Source: Apilactobacillus kunkeei (GTDB lineage: Bacteria > Bacillota > Bacilli > Lactobacillales > Lactobacillaceae). Taken from it: a DNA stretch of 64,000 nucleotides. The notes under the pieces are model-generated. The model was not told the origin of the DNA, made no database searches, and saw nothing but the letters and a program-made list of their open reading frames with translations. Shown piece after piece: positions 11,692 through 22,280 of this stretch (within the stretch, counting starts at the first letter, position 1; every line of letters begins with the position of its first letter). The position numbers were made by a program, and so were the translations under genes. The stretch lies in contig NZ_VBSE01000037.1 in the NCBI RefSeq assembly GCF_005930975.1, forward strand, positions 1-64,000. The letters run 5' to 3'.

Positions 11692-12105
11692 ATGCCTACT
11701 ATTAACCAATTAGTACGTAAAGGTCGTCATTCTAGAAGTTCTAAATCAAAAGCCCCAGCTTTAAACCATGGGTACAACAGTTACAAGAAGAAGCAAACTA
11801 ACAACCCTGCTCCTCAAAAACGTGGAGTAGCTACCCGTGTTGGTACTATGACTCCAAAGAAGCCTAACTCAGCTCTACGTAAGTACGCCCGTGTTAGACT
11901 ATCAAACTTGATTGAAGTTACTGCATACATTCCTGGTATTGGTCACAACCTTCAAGAACATAGTGTTGTTTTAATTCGTGGTGGTCGTGTTAAGGATTTA
12001 CCTGGGGTACGTTACCACATCGTTCGTGGTGCTCTAGATACTGCCGGTGTTGCTGACCGTCGTCAAGGTCGTTCAAAATACGGTACTAAGAAGCCTAAAG
12101 ACTAA
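11692..12105 (+). CDS. rpsL: 30S ribosomal protein S12
   Basis: 137-aa decoding-centre protein and site of streptomycin-resistance mutations. The conserved KKPNSALRK block and [13 protein letters not shown] are intact, with wild-type lysines at the classical resistance positions (TPKKPNSA and GRVKDLPG). Start ATG with GGAAGGAGG upstream. First gene of the str operon, 40 nt before rpsG. Confidence 0.97.
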   Translation: MPTINQLVRKGRHSRSSKSKAPALNHGYNSYKKKQTNNPAPQKRGVATRVGTMTPKKPNSALRKYARVRLSNLIEVTAYIPGIGHNLQEHSVVLIRGGRVKDLPGVRYHIVRGALDTAGVADRRQGRSKYGTKKPKD

Positions 12106-12145
12106 AACATTTATTCCGCTATAAGAAAACAAGGAGGATTTTTAA

Positions 12146-12616
12146 ATGCCAAGAAAAGGAAATGTTCAAAAACGTGAAGTTCTTCCTGATCCAATCTACA
12201 ACTCAAAATTGGTTTCAAGCTTAATTAACCGTTTGATGTTAGATGGTAAGAGAGGAACTGCATCAGAAATTTTATATGGTGCATTTGATCTTATTAAGAA
12301 AGAAACTGGAAATGACCCAGTTGACGTATTCGAAGAAGCTATGAACAACGTTATGCCTGTACTAGAAGTTAAGGCTCGTCGTGTTGGTGGATCAAACTAC
12401 CAAGTTCCTATCGAAGTACGTCCTGACCGTCGTGTTACTCTAGGTTTACGTTGGATCGTAAACTACGCACGTCTACGTGGTGAACACACAATGGTTGAAC
12501 GCCTAGGTCGTGAACTTATGGATGCTGCTAACAACACAGGTGCCTCAGTTAAGAAACGTGAAGACACTCATAAGATGGCAGAAGCTAACCGTGCATTTGC
12601 TCACTACCGTTGGTAA
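12146..12616 (+). CDS. rpsG: 30S ribosomal protein S7
   Basis: 156-aa primary 16S rRNA-binding protein of the 30S head. The N-terminus [16 protein letters not shown] and the [18 protein letters not shown] block are typical; the length is standard. RBS AAGGAGG. Two hairpins follow before fusA (12624-12641 and 12650-12684). Confidence 0.97.
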   Translation: MPRKGNVQKREVLPDPIYNSKLVSSLINRLMLDGKRGTASEILYGAFDLIKKETGNDPVDVFEEAMNNVMPVLEVKARRVGGSNYQVPIEVRPDRRVTLGLRWIVNYARLRGEHTMVERLGRELMDAANNTGASVKKREDTHKMAEANRAFAHYRW

Positions 12617-12649
12617 AATAAACGTACAAACTTATTTGTACATTTAATG

Positions 12650-12684
12650 AGTGGCTAATGTGTTATTATATTAGCCACTTTTTT
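12650..12684 (+). terminator. Hairpin terminator between rpsG and fusA
   Basis: 9-bp stem AGTGGCTAA / TTAGCCACT with a 12-nt loop and T6. A second 7-bp hairpin GTACAAA-CTTA-TTTGTAC (12624-12641) lies just upstream without a T-run. fusA starts only about 40 nt later with no convincing promoter between, so the element probably trims rather than stops transcription. Confidence 0.75.
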
Positions 12685-12723
12685 ACAAAAGAGATTTATT
12701 TTTGAGAGGAGAAACTTTTTATA

Positions 12724-14814
12724 ATGGCTAACAAACGTGAATTCCCATTAGAAAAAACTCGTAATATCGGTATCACTGCTCATATTGATGCTGGTAAGAC
12801 TACTGCTACTGAACGTATTTTGTACTACACTGGTAGAATCCACAAAATTGGTGAAACTCATGATGGTGCTTCACAAATGGACTGGATGGTACAAGAACAA
12901 GAACGTGGTATCACTATCACTTCAGCTGCTACTACTGCACGTTGGAAAGATACTCGTATCAACATCATCGATACTCCAGGACACGTGGACTTCACTGCCG
13001 AAGTTGAACGTTCACTACGTGTTCTAGATGGTTCAATTACTATCTTGGATGCTGCTGCTGGGGTTGAACCTCAAACAGAAACTGTTTGGCGTCAAGCTTC
13101 AGAATACGAAGTTCCTCGTATCGTATTCGCTAACAAGATGGATAAGCTAGGTGCTGACTTCGAAGCTTCAGTAGAATCACTACATGAACGTCTAGATGCT
13201 AACGCACATGCTATCCAAATTCCTATCGGTAAGGAAGACACTTTCCAAGGTGTTATCGACTTAGTAGAAATGAAAGCATACATCTATGATTTAGATGAAA
13301 ATGGTTCAAACTACGATATCGTTGATATTCCAGACGATTACAAGGAAAAAGCTGATGAAGCACGTGCTAGCTTAATTGAATCACTTGCTGACATCAATGA
13401 CGGAATCATGGAAAAATACCTTGAAGGTGAAGAAATTTCTGTACCTGAAATCAAGGCTGCTATCCGTCAAGGTACTCTTAACCTAGAATACTACCCAGTA
13501 TTAGCTGGTTCAGCATTCAAGAATAAGGGTATTCAAATGTTAATGGACGCCGTATTGGACTTCTTACCATCACCACTTGATGTTCGTCCATACAAGGCCA
13601 CTGACCCTGAATCAGGTGAAGATGTTGAACTTAAAGCTGATGACAACAAGCCATTTGCTGCTTTAGCATTTAAGGTTGCAACTGACCCATTCGTTGGTCG
13701 TTTAACTTTCATTCGTGTATACCAAGGTACTCTAGAATCAGGTTCATACGTTCTTAACGCAACTAAGGACAAGCGTGAACGTGTTGGTCGTTTACTACAA
13801 ATGCACTCAAATGATAGAACTGAAATCCCAGAAGTATTCTCTGGTGATATCGCTGCTGCTATTGGTTTGAAGAACACCACTACTGGTGACTCACTAACTG
13901 ATCAAAAGCACCCATTACACCTAGAATCAATGGTATTCCCAGATCCAGTTATTTCTGTTTCTGTTGAACCTAAGACTAAGGCTGACCAAGACAAGATGAA
14001 CATTGCTCTACAAAAATTATCAGAAGAAGATCCTACATTTAAGGCTGAAACTGATAACGAAACTGGTGAAACTATTATCGCCGGAATGGGTGAACTTCAC
14101 TTGAACATTATCGTTGACCGTATGAAACGTGAATTCAAGGTTGAAGCTACTATTGGTCAACCACAAGTTGCCTACAGAGAAGCATTTACTAAGCCAACTA
14201 AGGCCCAAGGTAAATTCGTTCGTCAATCTGGTGGTAAAGGTCAATATGGTGATGTTTGGATTGAATTTACTCCAAATGAAACTGGTAAAGGTTTCGAATT
14301 CGAAAATGCTATCGTTGGTGGGGTTGTTCCTCGTGAATACATTCCTTCAGTTGAACAAGGTCTAAAAGAATCAATGGCAAACGGTGTTCTTGCTGGTTAC
14401 CCATTGATTGACGTTAAGGCTAAGTTATATGATGGTAGTTACCATGATGTCGATTCATCTGAAGCTGCATTTAAGGTTGCTGCATCATTAGCATTAAGAA
14501 ATGCTGCTAAGTCAGCTGGCCCAGTTATTCTAGAACCAATCATGAAAGTTGATATCGTGGTTCCAGAAGAATACATGGGTGATGTTATGGGACAAGTTAC
14601 TGCACGTCGTGGTAACGTTGACGGTATGGAAGTTAGAAACAAAGCTCAACTAATCCATGCTATGGTTCCACTATCAGAAATGTTTGGTTACGCAACTACA
14701 TTGCGTTCAGCATCTCAAGGTAGAGGTACTTTCTCAATGACATTTGATCACTACTCACCAGTTCCAGCCGCAGTTCAAGAAGAAATTATTGAAAAGAACG
14801 GTGGAAACAAGTAA
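12724..14814 (+). CDS. fusA: Elongation factor G
   Basis: 696-aa GTPase that drives translocation and, with RRF, ribosome recycling. G1 AHIDAGKTT (about residues 19-27), G2 [10 protein letters not shown]3 DTPGHVDFT and G4 NKMDKLGA are all intact; domains II-V follow at normal length. RBS GAGAGGAG. Last gene of the str operon. tuf is not adjacent, as is common in lactobacilli. Confidence 0.97.
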   Translation: MANKREFPLEKTRNIGITAHIDAGKTTATERILYYTGRIHKIGETHDGASQMDWMVQEQERGITITSAATTARWKDTRINIIDTPGHVDFTAEVERSLRVLDGSITILDAAAGVEPQTETVWRQASEYEVPRIVFANKMDKLGADFEASVESLHERLDANAHAIQIPIGKEDTFQGVIDLVEMKAYIYDLDENGSNYDIVDIPDDYKEKADEARASLIESLADINDGIMEKYLEGEEISVPEIKAAIRQGTLNLEYYPVLAGSAFKNKGIQMLMDAVLDFLPSPLDVRPYKATDPESGEDVELKADDNKPFAALAFKVATDPFVGRLTFIRVYQGTLESGSYVLNATKDKRERVGRLLQMHSNDRTEIPEVFSGDIAAAIGLKNTTTGDSLTDQKHPLHLESMVFPDPVISVSVEPKTKADQDKMNIALQKLSEEDPTFKAETDNETGETIIAGMGELHLNIIVDRMKREFKVEATIGQPQVAYREAFTKPTKAQGKFVRQSGGKGQYGDVWIEFTPNETGKGFEFENAIVGGVVPREYIPSVEQGLKESMANGVLAGYPLIDVKAKLYDGSYHDVDSSEAAFKVAASLALRNAAKSAGPVILEPIMKVDIVVPEEYMGDVMGQVTARRGNVDGMEVRNKAQLIHAMVPLSEMFGYATTLRSASQGRGTFSMTFDHYSPVPAAVQEEIIEKNGGNK

Positions 14815-14825
14815 TTAGTGTTTCT

Positions 14826-14865
14826 AAAAAAAGAAGTGTTGATTAATTTCGACGCTTCTTTTTTT
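14826..14865 (+). terminator. fusA terminator
   Basis: 17-bp A-rich/T-rich stem around AAGAAGTGTTGA / TCGACGCTTCTT (two G-U pairs) with a 6-nt loop and a long T-run. Confidence 0.9.
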
Positions 14866-15026
14866 GTACATAAAAAATTTATTTATTAAACACAATTTTC
14901 TGCAATAATTTAGTTCAATGATCATATAAACATAATTATTGAAGAAAAAATAAAAAATTTTCAATTTTTTAAAAAAAGTTTTATTGAAAAAAACAAAAAT
15001 ATTTTTAATAAAATGAGTGAAAACCC
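14866..15026. other. AT-rich spacer upstream of the S10 operon promoter
   Basis: About 160 nt of nearly pure A/T with A- and T-tracts and no plausible reading frame. The poly-A tracts (around 14948-14998) lie 30-80 nt upstream of the -35 box, so they could act as an UP element or curved DNA for a very strong promoter; that is inference. Nothing else is seen here. Confidence 0.6.
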
Positions 15027-15055
15027 TTGAAACACCGCAGAAAATCTAGTATGAT
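15027..15055 (+). promoter_or_regulatory. S10 operon promoter
   Basis: -35 TTGAAA (15027-15032), exact 17-bp spacer, -10 TATGAT (15050-15055). It drives rpsJ and probably the whole ribosomal protein run downstream. Confidence 0.82.
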
Positions 15056-15061
15056 ATACAA

Positions 15062-15215
15062 GTACCTGTTCGAGGGGTTAGTATGCTCTCAAGCAGATAT
15101 GAGAAAAGCGTTGATGTGGGAGGTTGCGACACACCCGGCCACTTTGTCATGAAGGGTGCGCCGGTAATTTCCACGGAGTTAGTCGTATTTAAAATACAGA
15201 CGAGGAGGGAAAATA
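15062..15215 (+). promoter_or_regulatory. Structured leader of rpsJ (S10 operon)
   Basis: About 150 nt of unusually GC-rich sequence in an AT-rich spacer. Visible structures: an 11-bp hairpin 15135-15164 (CCGGC-CACTTT pairs with AGGGTG-GCCGG, one bulged C, 7-nt loop), and a second hairpin 15182-15201 (GTCGTATT / AATACAGAC) that ends directly against the GAGGAGG ribosome binding site. No T-run follows either, so control of translation or protein binding is more likely than termination. A ribosomal protein of the operon is the obvious ligand, but this is inference. Confidence 0.6.
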
Positions 15216-15524
15216 ATGGCAAAGCAAAAGATTCGTATCCGTTTAAAGGCATATGAACATCGTACTTTAGATCAATCAGCTGAAAAGATTGTGGCTACTG
15301 CGCAAAGAACTGGTGCTAGTGTTTCTGGTCCAATTCCATTGCCAACAGATAGAACTGTTTATACTGTTCTAGCTTCACCACATAAGTTTAAGAAGTCACG
15401 TGAACAATTTGAAATGTTGACTCACAAACGTCTTATCGACATCTTAAACCCAACACCAAAAACAGTTGATTCACTAATGAAGCTTGATTTACCAAGCGGT
15501 GTTGATATCGAAATTAAACTATAA
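15216..15524 (+). CDS. rpsJ: 30S ribosomal protein S10
   Basis: 102-aa S10/NusE, a 30S head protein that also takes part in antitermination complexes with Nus[17 protein letters not shown] and the SGPIPLPT loop are typical, and the length is standard. First gene of the S10 operon, preceded by GAGGAGG and the structured leader. Confidence 0.97.
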   Translation: MAKQKIRIRLKAYEHRTLDQSAEKIVATAQRTGASVSGPIPLPTDRTVYTVLASPHKFKKSREQFEMLTHKRLIDILNPTPKTVDSLMKLDLPSGVDIEIKL

Positions 15525-15558
15525 TTAATCAAAATTACAATATATCGGAGGTGTACTC

Positions 15559-16194
15559 ATGACCAGAAAAGGAATCTTAGGTAGAAAAGTCGGAATGACT
15601 CAAGTTTTCACTGAAAACGGTGAATTAGTACCAGTTACTGTTGTAGATGTAACTCCAAACGTTGTTCTACAAACTAAATCAACTGAAACTGATGGATACA
15701 ACGCTATCCAACTTGGTTACGAAGACAAACGTGATGTTTTAAGTAACAAACCAGAAAAAGGTCATGTAGCAAAAGCAAATACAAATCCTAAGCGCTTCAT
15801 TAAAGAAATCAGAGATGTTGAGCTTAGCGATTACAATGTAGCAGACGAAATCAAGGCAGACATTTTTGAAGCCGGTGACATCGTAGATGTAACAGGTATT
15901 ACAAAGGGTCATGGTTACCAAGGTAACATTCATAAGGATGGTCAAGCTAGAGGTCCTGAAACTCACGGTTCTAGATACCACCGTCGTCCTGGTTCACTTG
16001 GTGTAATTATCAACCGTGTTACTAAGGGTATGAAATTACCAGGTAGAATGGGTAACAAACAAGTTACTATTCAAAATCTTGAAGTAGTTAAGGCTGACGT
16101 TGACAACAACGTAATCCTAATTAAGGGTAACGTTCCTGGTGCCAACAAGTCATTCCTAACTGTTAAATCTGCAGCTCGCGGATCACAAAAATAA
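15559..16194 (+). CDS. rplC: 50S ribosomal protein L3
   Basis: 211-aa L3, which reaches from the surface of the 50S to the peptidyl-transferase centre. The N-terminus [14 protein letters not shown] and the loop block [17 protein letters not shown] near residues 134-150 identify it. RBS ATCGGAGGTG. It lies 34 nt after rpsJ and 17 nt before rplD. Confidence 0.96.
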   Translation: MTRKGILGRKVGMTQVFTENGELVPVTVVDVTPNVVLQTKSTETDGYNAIQLGYEDKRDVLSNKPEKGHVAKANTNPKRFIKEIRDVELSDYNVADEIKADIFEAGDIVDVTGITKGHGYQGNIHKDGQARGPETHGSRYHRRPGSLGVIINRVTKGMKLPGRMGNKQVTIQNLEVVKADVDNNVILIKGNVPGANKSFLTVKSAARGSQK

Positions 16195-16211
16195 GAAAGG
16201 AGGAACCATAA

Positions 16212-16835
16212 ATGACAAGCGTAGCATTATACAAACAAGATGGTAGTAAGAACGGAAACGTTGAATTAAACGATGAAATTTTTGCTATCGAACAAAACGA
16301 CAGTGTTGTATTTGACGTTGTTTTGATGCAAAGAGCATCAATGCGCCAAGGTACACACGCTGTAAAGAACAGAAGCGCTGTTAGAGGTGGTGGTAAGAAG
16401 CCATGGCGTCAAAAGGGTACTGGACGTGCTCGTCAAGGTTCAATCCGTTCACCACAATGGCGTGGGGGTGGAATTGTCTTCGGACCAACTCCTCGTTCAT
16501 ACAGCTACCACTTACCAAAGAAGGTTAGCCGTCTAGCTATCAAATCTGTTCTATCAGAAAAGGTTGCTAACGACAACTTCGTAGTTGTTGACTCATTAAG
16601 CTTTGATGCTCCTAAGACTAAAGACTTCTCAGAAGCACTAAACAAGCTAAATGCTTCAACTAAGACATTAGTAGTCTTGGAAGAAGACAACAAGAACGCT
16701 GTATTATCAGCTCGTAACCTAAAGAACGTTGAAATTGTTTCAGCTAAAGGTTTAAACACATTGAGCGTTGTAAACAGTGACAAGATTGTCATCACAAAGG
16801 CTGCTCTTTCTCAAGTAGAGGAGGTGCTCGCATAA
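16212..16835 (+). CDS. rplD: 50S ribosomal protein L4
   Basis: 207-aa L4, lining the exit tunnel. The tunnel-loop block [20 protein letters not shown] is intact, including the Lys/Arg positions where macrolide-resistance changes occur. Its TAA overlaps the rplW ATG (TAATG), which suggests translational coupling. L4 represses its own operon in enterobacteria; whether the leader here responds to it is unknown. Confidence 0.96.
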   Translation: MTSVALYKQDGSKNGNVELNDEIFAIEQNDSVVFDVVLMQRASMRQGTHAVKNRSAVRGGGKKPWRQKGTGRARQGSIRSPQWRGGGIVFGPTPRSYSYHLPKKVSRLAIKSVLSEKVANDNFVVVDSLSFDAPKTKDFSEALNKLNASTKTLVVLEEDNKNAVLSARNLKNVEIVSAKGLNTLSVVNSDKIVITKAALSQVEEVLA

Positions 16836-17122
16836 TGGAATCACGTGATATTATCCTACGTCCCGTTATTACAGAACAATCAACTGCTATGATGGACGAA
16901 AAGAAATACACTTTTGATGTTGACTTACGAGCAACTAAAACACAAGTGAAGAACGCAATTCAAGACATCTTTGATGTTAAAGTTGCAAACGTAAATATTA
17001 TGAATCTTAAAGGTAAGCTAAAGCGCCAAGGTCGTTTCTCAGGTTACACTAAGAAACGTCGTAAGGCGATCGTTACTTTATCAAACGATTCAAAAGAAAT
17101 TAACTTATTTAGCAATAAATAA
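16835..17122 (+). CDS. rplW: 50S ribosomal protein L23
   Basis: 95-aa L23, the exit-site protein that docks trigger factor and [18 protein letters not shown] and the [14 protein letters not shown] block are typical. Overlaps rplD by one base; the RBS GAGGAGGTG lies inside rplD. Confidence 0.95.
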   Translation: MESRDIILRPVITEQSTAMMDEKKYTFDVDLRATKTQVKNAIQDIFDVKVANVNIMNLKGKLKRQGRFSGYTKKRRKAIVTLSNDSKEINLFSNK

Positions 17123-17147
17123 AATATCAATTTAGGAGGAAAACACC

Positions 17148-17987
17148 GTGGCTATTAAAAAATACAAGGCAACCAGTAATGGTCGTCGTAACATGACTAG
17201 CATTGACTACAGTGTTTTGACTACTTCAAAACCTGAAAAGTCATTATTGGCTCCTAAGTCACACACTGCTGGTCGTAACAACTATGGTCATATGACTGTT
17301 CGTCACCGTGGTGGTGGTAACAAGAATCAATACCGTATTATTGATTTCAAGCGTAACCATGACGACGTTGATGGTATCGTTAAGACTATTGAATACGATC
17401 CAAACCGTACTGCTAACATTGCGTTAGTTGTTTACACTGACGGTATCAAGTCATACATTCTAGCACCTAAGGGTCTAAAAGTTGGCGACAAGGTTCAATC
17501 AGGACCAAACGCTGATATCAAACCAGGTAATGCTTTAGCATTGAAGGATATCCCTGTAGGTACAGTTATTCACAATATCGAATTAAAACCAGGTAAGGGT
17601 GGACAATTAGTTCGTTCTGCTGGTACTTCAGCTCAACTATTGGGTAAGGAAGGAAAATACGTATTAGTTCGTCTAGCTTCAGGTGAAGTTCGTATGATTC
17701 TTTCAGTTAACCGTGCAACAATTGGTAGCATTGGTAACGAAGAACACTCATTAGTTAACATTGGTAAAGCTGGTCGTAACCGTTACAAGGGCCAACGTCC
17801 ACACGTTCGTGGTTCTGTAATGAACCCTAACGATCACCCTCATGGTGGTGGTGAAGGTAAAGCTCCAGTTGGTTACCCATCACCATTATCACCATGGCAC
17901 AAGAAGACTGTTGGTAAGAAGACTCGTAGTAAGAAGGCTCGTTCCAACAAGTTCATTGTTCGCCGTCGTAAGGGATCAAAGATGTAA
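17148..17987 (+). CDS. rplB: 50S ribosomal protein L2
   Basis: 279-aa L2, needed for subunit association and peptidyl transfer. The C-terminal block [18 protein letters not shown] contains the conserved histidine. Start GTG at 17148 after TTAGGAGG. A UUCG-capped hairpin follows before rpsS. Confidence 0.97.
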   Translation: MAIKKYKATSNGRRNMTSIDYSVLTTSKPEKSLLAPKSHTAGRNNYGHMTVRHRGGGNKNQYRIIDFKRNHDDVDGIVKTIEYDPNRTANIALVVYTDGIKSYILAPKGLKVGDKVQSGPNADIKPGNALALKDIPVGTVIHNIELKPGKGGQLVRSAGTSAQLLGKEGKYVLVRLASGEVRMILSVNRATIGSIGNEEHSLVNIGKAGRNRYKGQRPHVRGSVMNPNDHPHGGGEGKAPVGYPSPLSPWHKKTVGKKTRSKKARSNKFIVRRRKGSKM

Positions 17988-17997
17988 TAAATTAAGT

Positions 17998-18013
17998 TAT
18001 ACCTTCGGGTATA
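17998..18013 (+). other. UUCG-tetraloop hairpin between rplB and rpsS
   Basis: TATACC-TTCG-GGTATA, a 6-bp stem with the very stable UUCG loop, 10 nt after the rplB stop. No T-run follows, so it is not a terminator. It may protect or process the mRNA. Confidence 0.6.
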
Positions 18014-18050
18014 CACTTCCCTATACTGATTTTGAAGAGGAGGTTTCATA

Positions 18051-18326
18051 ATGTCTCGTAGTTTAAAAAAGGGACCTTTTGCCGATAAGCATCTTTTAAA
18101 GAAAATCGATGCTCAAAAAGACCAAGACAAGAAAGACGTAATCAAGACATGGTCACGTCGTTCAACAATCTTCCCTAGTTTTATTGGCTACACTATCGCT
18201 GTTTATGATGGAAGAAAGAACGTTCCAGTATATATTCAAGAAGATATGGTAGGTCACAAACTAGGTGAATTCGTACCAACTCGTACTTTCCATGGACATG
18301 GAAACGACGATAAGAAAACTGTTTAA
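18051..18326 (+). CDS. rpsS: 30S ribosomal protein S19
   Basis: 91-aa S19 of the 30S head. [15 protein letters not shown] at the N-terminus and [14 protein letters not shown] near the C-terminus are diagnostic. RBS GAGGAGG. 16 nt before rplV. Confidence 0.96.
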   Translation: MSRSLKKGPFADKHLLKKIDAQKDQDKKDVIKTWSRRSTIFPSFIGYTIAVYDGRKNVPVYIQEDMVGHKLGEFVPTRTFHGHGNDDKKTV

Positions 18327-18342
18327 GCAAGGAGGATAACAA

Positions 18343-18690
18343 ATGGCTGAACAAGTTACATCAGCAAAAGCTACTGCTAGAACTGTTCGCATTGCCGCAC
18401 GTAAGGTCCGCCTTGTAGTTGATCTTATTAGAGGTAAAAGCGTTTCAGAAGCAGCTGCAATCTTGAAGTTCACTCCAAGAGGAGCTTCACCAGTTGTTTC
18501 AAAAGTTTTAATGTCAGCTGTAGCAAATGCAGAAAATAATTTTGATTTAGATCGTGAAGACTTGGTAGTAAGCGAAGTTTTTGTTAACGAAGGACCAACT
18601 TTAAAACGTTTCCGTCCAAGAGCAAAAGGTTCTGCTTCTCCAATCAACAAACGTACTAGTCATATCACAGTTGTAGTATCAGAAAAATAG
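18343..18690 (+). CDS. rplV: 50S ribosomal protein L22
   Basis: 115-aa L22, which lines the exit tunnel. The core [16 protein letters not shown] and the tunnel hairpin [20 protein letters not shown] are intact. RBS CAAGGAGG. 12 nt before rpsC. Confidence 0.96.
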   Translation: MAEQVTSAKATARTVRIAARKVRLVVDLIRGKSVSEAAAILKFTPRGASPVVSKVLMSAVANAENNFDLDREDLVVSEVFVNEGPTLKRFRPRAKGSASPINKRTSHITVVVSEK

Positions 18691-18702
18691 GAGGGATTAG
18701 CC

Positions 18703-19374
18703 GTGGGTCAAAAAGTAAATCCTACTGGATTACGTGTCGGAGTTATTCGCGATTGGGACGCAAAATGGTATGCTGAAAAAGCTGACTTTGCTAACGATCT
18801 TAACGAAGACCTAAAAATCCGTGAATACATTAGCAAGAGACTCGCTGACGCTTCCGTATCAAGAGTTGTTATCGAACGTGCTGCAAAGCGTGTTAACGTA
18901 TCAATTCACACTGCTAAACCAGGTATGGTTATCGGTAAAGGCGGATCAGAAGTCGAAAATCTTCGTAAAGAATTAAACAATTTAACAGGTAAGAGAGTTC
19001 ACATCAACATCATCGAAATCAAGAAACCTGATTTAGATGCAAAACTTGTTGGTGAAAACATTGCTCGTCAATTGGAAGGCCGTGTAGCATTCCGTCGTGC
19101 AATGCGTCAATCAATGCAACGCTCTCGTCGTGCCGGTGCTAAGGGTATCAAAACTCAAGTTGCTGGTCGTCTAAATGGTGCAGATATGTCACGTGTGGAA
19201 GCATACGCTGAAGGAACTGTTCCATTGCATACACTAAGAGCAGACATCGATTACGCTTGGGAAGAAGCTCACACTACTTACGGATCAATTGGTGTAAAAA
19301 CTTGGATCTACCGTGGTGAAGTTTTACCACAAGCAGTTAACGATGCTCAAGAAAACGATAAAGGAGGGAAATAA
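18703..19374 (+). CDS. rpsC: 30S ribosomal protein S3
   Basis: 223-aa S3, part of the mRNA entry channel and its helicase activity. The KH domain has the [18 protein letters not shown] GxxG loop; the C-terminal domain has [21 protein letters not shown] start at 18703 after GGAGGG. Two nt before rplP. Confidence 0.96.
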   Translation: MGQKVNPTGLRVGVIRDWDAKWYAEKADFANDLNEDLKIREYISKRLADASVSRVVIERAAKRVNVSIHTAKPGMVIGKGGSEVENLRKELNNLTGKRVHINIIEIKKPDLDAKLVGENIARQLEGRVAFRRAMRQSMQRSRRAGAKGIKTQVAGRLNGADMSRVEAYAEGTVPLHTLRADIDYAWEEAHTTYGSIGVKTWIYRGEVLPQAVNDAQENDKGGK

Positions 19375-19376
19375 AC

Positions 19377-19811
19377 ATGCTAGTACCAAAACGTGTTAAG
19401 TTCCGTCGTGAACACCGTGGTAAGTTACGTGGTCATTCAAAGGGTGGAAACACTGTTTCATTCGGTGAATTTGGTTTACAATCAATCGATTCACATTGGA
19501 TCACTAACCGTCAAATCGAAGCTTGTCGTATTGCTATGACAAGACATATGAAGCGTGGTGGGAAAGTTTGGATTAAGATTTTCCCTCACAAGTCATACAC
19601 TGAAAAAGGTGTAGGGGTTCGTATGGGTAATGGTAAAGGTTCTCCAGCAGGATGGGTTGCTCCAGTTAAACGTGGAAAAGTCCTATTCGAAGTTGGTGGA
19701 GTTTCTGAAGAAGTTGCTCTAGAAGCTTTACGTTTAGCTTCAGCTAAACTTCCTGTTCGAACAAAGATTATTAAACGTGAGGAAGTAGGTGGCGAATCAA
19801 ATGAAGGCTAA
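19377..19811 (+). CDS. rplP: 50S ribosomal protein L16
   Basis: 144-aa L16 near the A-site tRNA elbow. [16 protein letters not shown] and [20 protein letters not shown] are typical. The RBS AAAGGAGGG lies in the end of rpsC. It overlaps the start of rpmC by 11 nt. Confidence 0.96.
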   Translation: MLVPKRVKFRREHRGKLRGHSKGGNTVSFGEFGLQSIDSHWITNRQIEACRIAMTRHMKRGGKVWIKIFPHKSYTEKGVGVRMGNGKGSPAGWVAPVKRGKVLFEVGGVSEEVALEALRLASAKLPVRTKIIKREEVGGESNEG

Positions 19812-19995
19812 AGAAATTAATGAACTAACCACTGCTCAAATGCATGAAAAAGAACAAAGCTACAAAGAAGAACTATTCAACCTTCGTTTTCAATTAGCTA
19901 CTGGTCAATTGGAAAACACTGCAAGATTGAAGCAAGTTCGTAAGAACATTGCACGTATCAAAACTGCTTTGCGTCAACAAGAACTAAACAAATAG
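19801..19995 (+). CDS. rpmC: 50S ribosomal protein L29
   Basis: 64-aa helical L29 at the exit site. The ATG at 19801 is chosen over a longer in-frame GTG at 19789, because AGGTGG (19787-19792) is then correctly placed as the RBS and [11 protein letters not shown] matches family N-termini. It overlaps rplP by 11 nt. Confidence 0.94.
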   Translation: MKAKEINELTTAQMHEKEQSYKEELFNLRFQLATGQLENTARLKQVRKNIARIKTALRQQELNK

Positions 19996-20019
19996 AATAC
20001 GATAGGAGGTCAATGTAAT

Positions 20020-20280
20020 ATGGAACGTAATATGCGTAAGGTCTACAGAGGCCGTGTTGTTTCAGACAAGATGGACAAAACCATTACTGTTGTTGTTGAA
20101 ACTTACAAAACACATCCTACTTACGGAAAACGTGTTAAGTACTCAAAGAAGTACAAGGCTCATGATGAAAACAATGAAGCTAAGATGGGCGATATTGTAG
20201 AAATTATGGAAACACGTAAGCTATCAGCTACTAAGAATTTCCGTCTAGTTAATATCGTTGAAAAAGCTGTTATTATCTAA
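20020..20280 (+). CDS. rpsQ: 30S ribosomal protein S17
   Basis: 86-aa OB-fold protein S17. [19 protein letters not shown] and the [21 protein letters not shown] block are typical. The ATG at 20020 is preferred to 20032 by its 11-nt distance from GGAGG. Between rpmC and rplN. Confidence 0.95.
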   Translation: MERNMRKVYRGRVVSDKMDKTITVVVETYKTHPTYGKRVKYSKKYKAHDENNEAKMGDIVEIMETRKLSATKNFRLVNIVEKAVII

Positions 20281-20332
20281 CATAAGAATTTTATCGTATT
20301 CTGAGTAAATACCGGAAGGAGGGTATTAGCTA

Positions 20333-20701
20333 ATGATTCAACAAGAAAGTCGTTTGAAAGTTGCTGATAACTCAGGTGCTCGTGAACTTTTAACTATCAA
20401 AGTTTTAGGTGGATCAAGCAGAAGATATGCAGGTATCGGTGATATCGTTGTTGCTACTGTTAAACAAGCAACACCAGGTGGCGTTGTCAAAAAGGGTGAC
20501 GTTGTTAAGGCTGTAATCGTAAGAACTAAGTCAGTATCACGTCGTGCAGATGGTTCATACATCCGTTTCGATGAAAATGCTGCCGTACTTGTTCAAGATG
20601 ATAAAAGTCCAAAGGGAACTCGTATTTTCGGACCAGTTGCACGTGAACTACGTGACAACGAATTCATGAAGATCGTTTCTCTAGCCCCTGAAGTACTTTA
20701 A
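20333..20701 (+). CDS. rplN: 50S ribosomal protein L14
   Basis: 122-aa L14 at the subunit interface. [18 protein letters not shown] and the [16 protein letters not shown] block identify it; length is exactly standard. RBS GAAGGAGGG. Confidence 0.97.
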   Translation: MIQQESRLKVADNSGARELLTIKVLGGSSRRYAGIGDIVVATVKQATPGGVVKKGDVVKAVIVRTKSVSRRADGSYIRFDENAAVLVQDDKSPKGTRIFGPVARELRDNEFMKIVSLAPEVL

Positions 20702-20733
20702 TTAATCAATGTCAACCAAGGAGGTGCCAAGAA

Positions 20734-21042
20734 ATGTTTATTAAAACCGGTGACAAAGTTCGCGTTATTAGTGGTAAGGATAAAGGTAAAGAAGGTACTG
20801 TTACCAAGACTATCGCTTCAAAAGATCGCGTAATCGTTGAAGGTATTAACATTGTTAAGAAACATCAAAAAGCTTCACAAGCTAACCCACAAGGTGGCAT
20901 TAATGAAGTTGAAGCTCCTATTCATGTTTCAAACGTTATGTTAATTGATCCTTCAACTAACGAACCAACTAAGGTTGGATTCAAAATTGAAAATGGTAAG
21001 AAAGTTCGTATTTCTAAAAAATCAAACAAATCAATCGATTAA
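20734..21042 (+). CDS. rplX: 50S ribosomal protein L24
   Basis: 102-aa L24, an assembly-initiator protein with an N-terminal KOW motif ([16 protein letters not shown], about residues 8-23). [21 protein letters not shown] is typical. RBS CAAGGAGGTG. 28 nt before rplE. Confidence 0.96.
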   Translation: MFIKTGDKVRVISGKDKGKEGTVTKTIASKDRVIVEGINIVKKHQKASQANPQGGINEVEAPIHVSNVMLIDPSTNEPTKVGFKIENGKKVRISKKSNKSID

Positions 21043-21070
21043 AATTTAATTGAAAGGAGGATACCTTTCC

Positions 21071-21613
21071 ATGTCAAACCGTTTACAAGAAAAGTACAAA
21101 AATGAAATTACAAAAGCATTAGTTGAAAAGTTTAACTACTCTTCAGTTATGCAAGCTCCAAAAATTGAAAAGATCGTTCTAAACATGGGTGTTGGTGACG
21201 CTGTTACTAACGCTAAGAACTTAGACGAAGCTGTTTCAGAATTAACTCTAATTTCTGGTCAAAAACCTTTAGTAACAAAGGCTAAAAAATCAATCGCCGG
21301 CTTCCGTTTACGTGAAGGTATGTCAATTGGTGCCAAAGTTACTCTACGTGGTGAACGTATGTATGACTTCTTAGACAAGTTAGTTAACGTTTCATTACCA
21401 CGTGTTCGTGATTTCCATGGTGTTAACAACCGTTCATTTGACGGTCGTGGTAACTACACACTTGGTGTTCGTGAACAATTAATTTTCCCAGAAATTAACT
21501 ACGATAACGTTAACCGTGTACGTGGATTAGATATCGTTATTGTTACAACTGCTAACACTGACGAAGAATCCAAAGAATTGTTAACTCAATTCGGTATGCC
21601 ATTTGCAAAATAA
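21071..21613 (+). CDS. rplE: 50S ribosomal protein L5
   Basis: 180-aa 5S rRNA-binding L5. [14 protein letters not shown] and the [23 protein letters not shown] block are diagnostic. The ATG at 21071 is used, 10 nt after AAGGAGG; the longer frame from a TTG at 21050 would run through that ribosome binding site. Confidence 0.95.
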   Translation: MSNRLQEKYKNEITKALVEKFNYSSVMQAPKIEKIVLNMGVGDAVTNAKNLDEAVSELTLISGQKPLVTKAKKSIAGFRLREGMSIGAKVTLRGERMYDFLDKLVNVSLPRVRDFHGVNNRSFDGRGNYTLGVREQLIFPEINYDNVNRVRGLDIVIVTTANTDEESKELLTQFGMPFAK

Positions 21614-21631
21614 TAGGAGGGTATAAATAAT

Positions 21632-21817
21632 ATGGCTAGAAAAGCATTAGTTGTAAAAAGTGAACGTCCTGCTAAATTCTCAACAAGAAATTACACTCGT
21701 TGCGAACGCTGTGGTAGACCTCATTCAGTTTACAAGAAGTTTCATTTATGCCGTCTATGCATCAGAGATCTTGCGCACAAAGGCCAAATCCCTGGTATGA
21801 AGAAGGCAAGTTGGTAA
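21632..21817 (+). CDS. rpsZ: 30S ribosomal protein S14, type Z (zinc form)
   Basis: 61-aa short S14 with a four-cysteine zinc finger ([20 protein letters not shown], about residues 24-43). Its position between rplE and rpsH is canonical. Many Firmicutes also carry a zinc-free long S14 elsewhere; none is in this window. RBS AGGAGGG. Confidence 0.96.
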   Translation: MARKALVVKSERPAKFSTRNYTRCERCGRPHSVYKKFHLCRLCIRDLAHKGQIPGMKKASW

Positions 21818-21850
21818 AATTAACTATAATTAGATAGGAGGTCTACGTTA

Positions 21851-22249
21851 ATGTCCATGACAGATCCAATCGCTGACTTATTAACTAGAATTCGTAACGC
21901 CAACATGGCTCGTCACGATTCAGTTGAAGTTCCAGCTTCAAAAATCAAAAACAACATTGCTGAAATCTTAAAACGTGAAGGTTTTGTTCGCGATGTTGAA
22001 TACGTTGAAGACGACAAACAAGGCGTTATCCGCGTATTCCTAAAATATGGTAAGAACAATGAACGTGTTATCACTGGTTTGAAACGTATTTCAAAACCTG
22101 GTCTACGTTCATACGTAAAATCTGATTCAATTCCTAAGGTATTAAATGGTTTAGGTATTGCAATTATCTCAACTTCTGAAGGTGTTATCACCGATAAAGA
22201 AGCTCGTGCTAAAAAAATTGGTGGAGAAGTATTAGCTTACATTTGGTAA
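21851..22249 (+). CDS. rpsH: 30S ribosomal protein S8
   Basis: 132-aa primary 16S rRNA binder S8, the translational regulator of the spc operon in enterobacteria. [16 protein letters not shown] and the C-terminal [21 protein letters not shown] are typical. ATG at 21851 lies 9 nt after GGAGG; a second ATG at 21857 is possible. Confidence 0.96.
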   Translation: MSMTDPIADLLTRIRNANMARHDSVEVPASKIKNNIAEILKREGFVRDVEYVEDDKQGVIRVFLKYGKNNERVITGLKRISKPGLRSYVKSDSIPKVLNGLGIAIISTSEGVITDKEARAKKIGGEVLAYIW

Positions 22250-22280
22250 TACTTTTTGCTTGAATTGGAGGTGTAATGAA

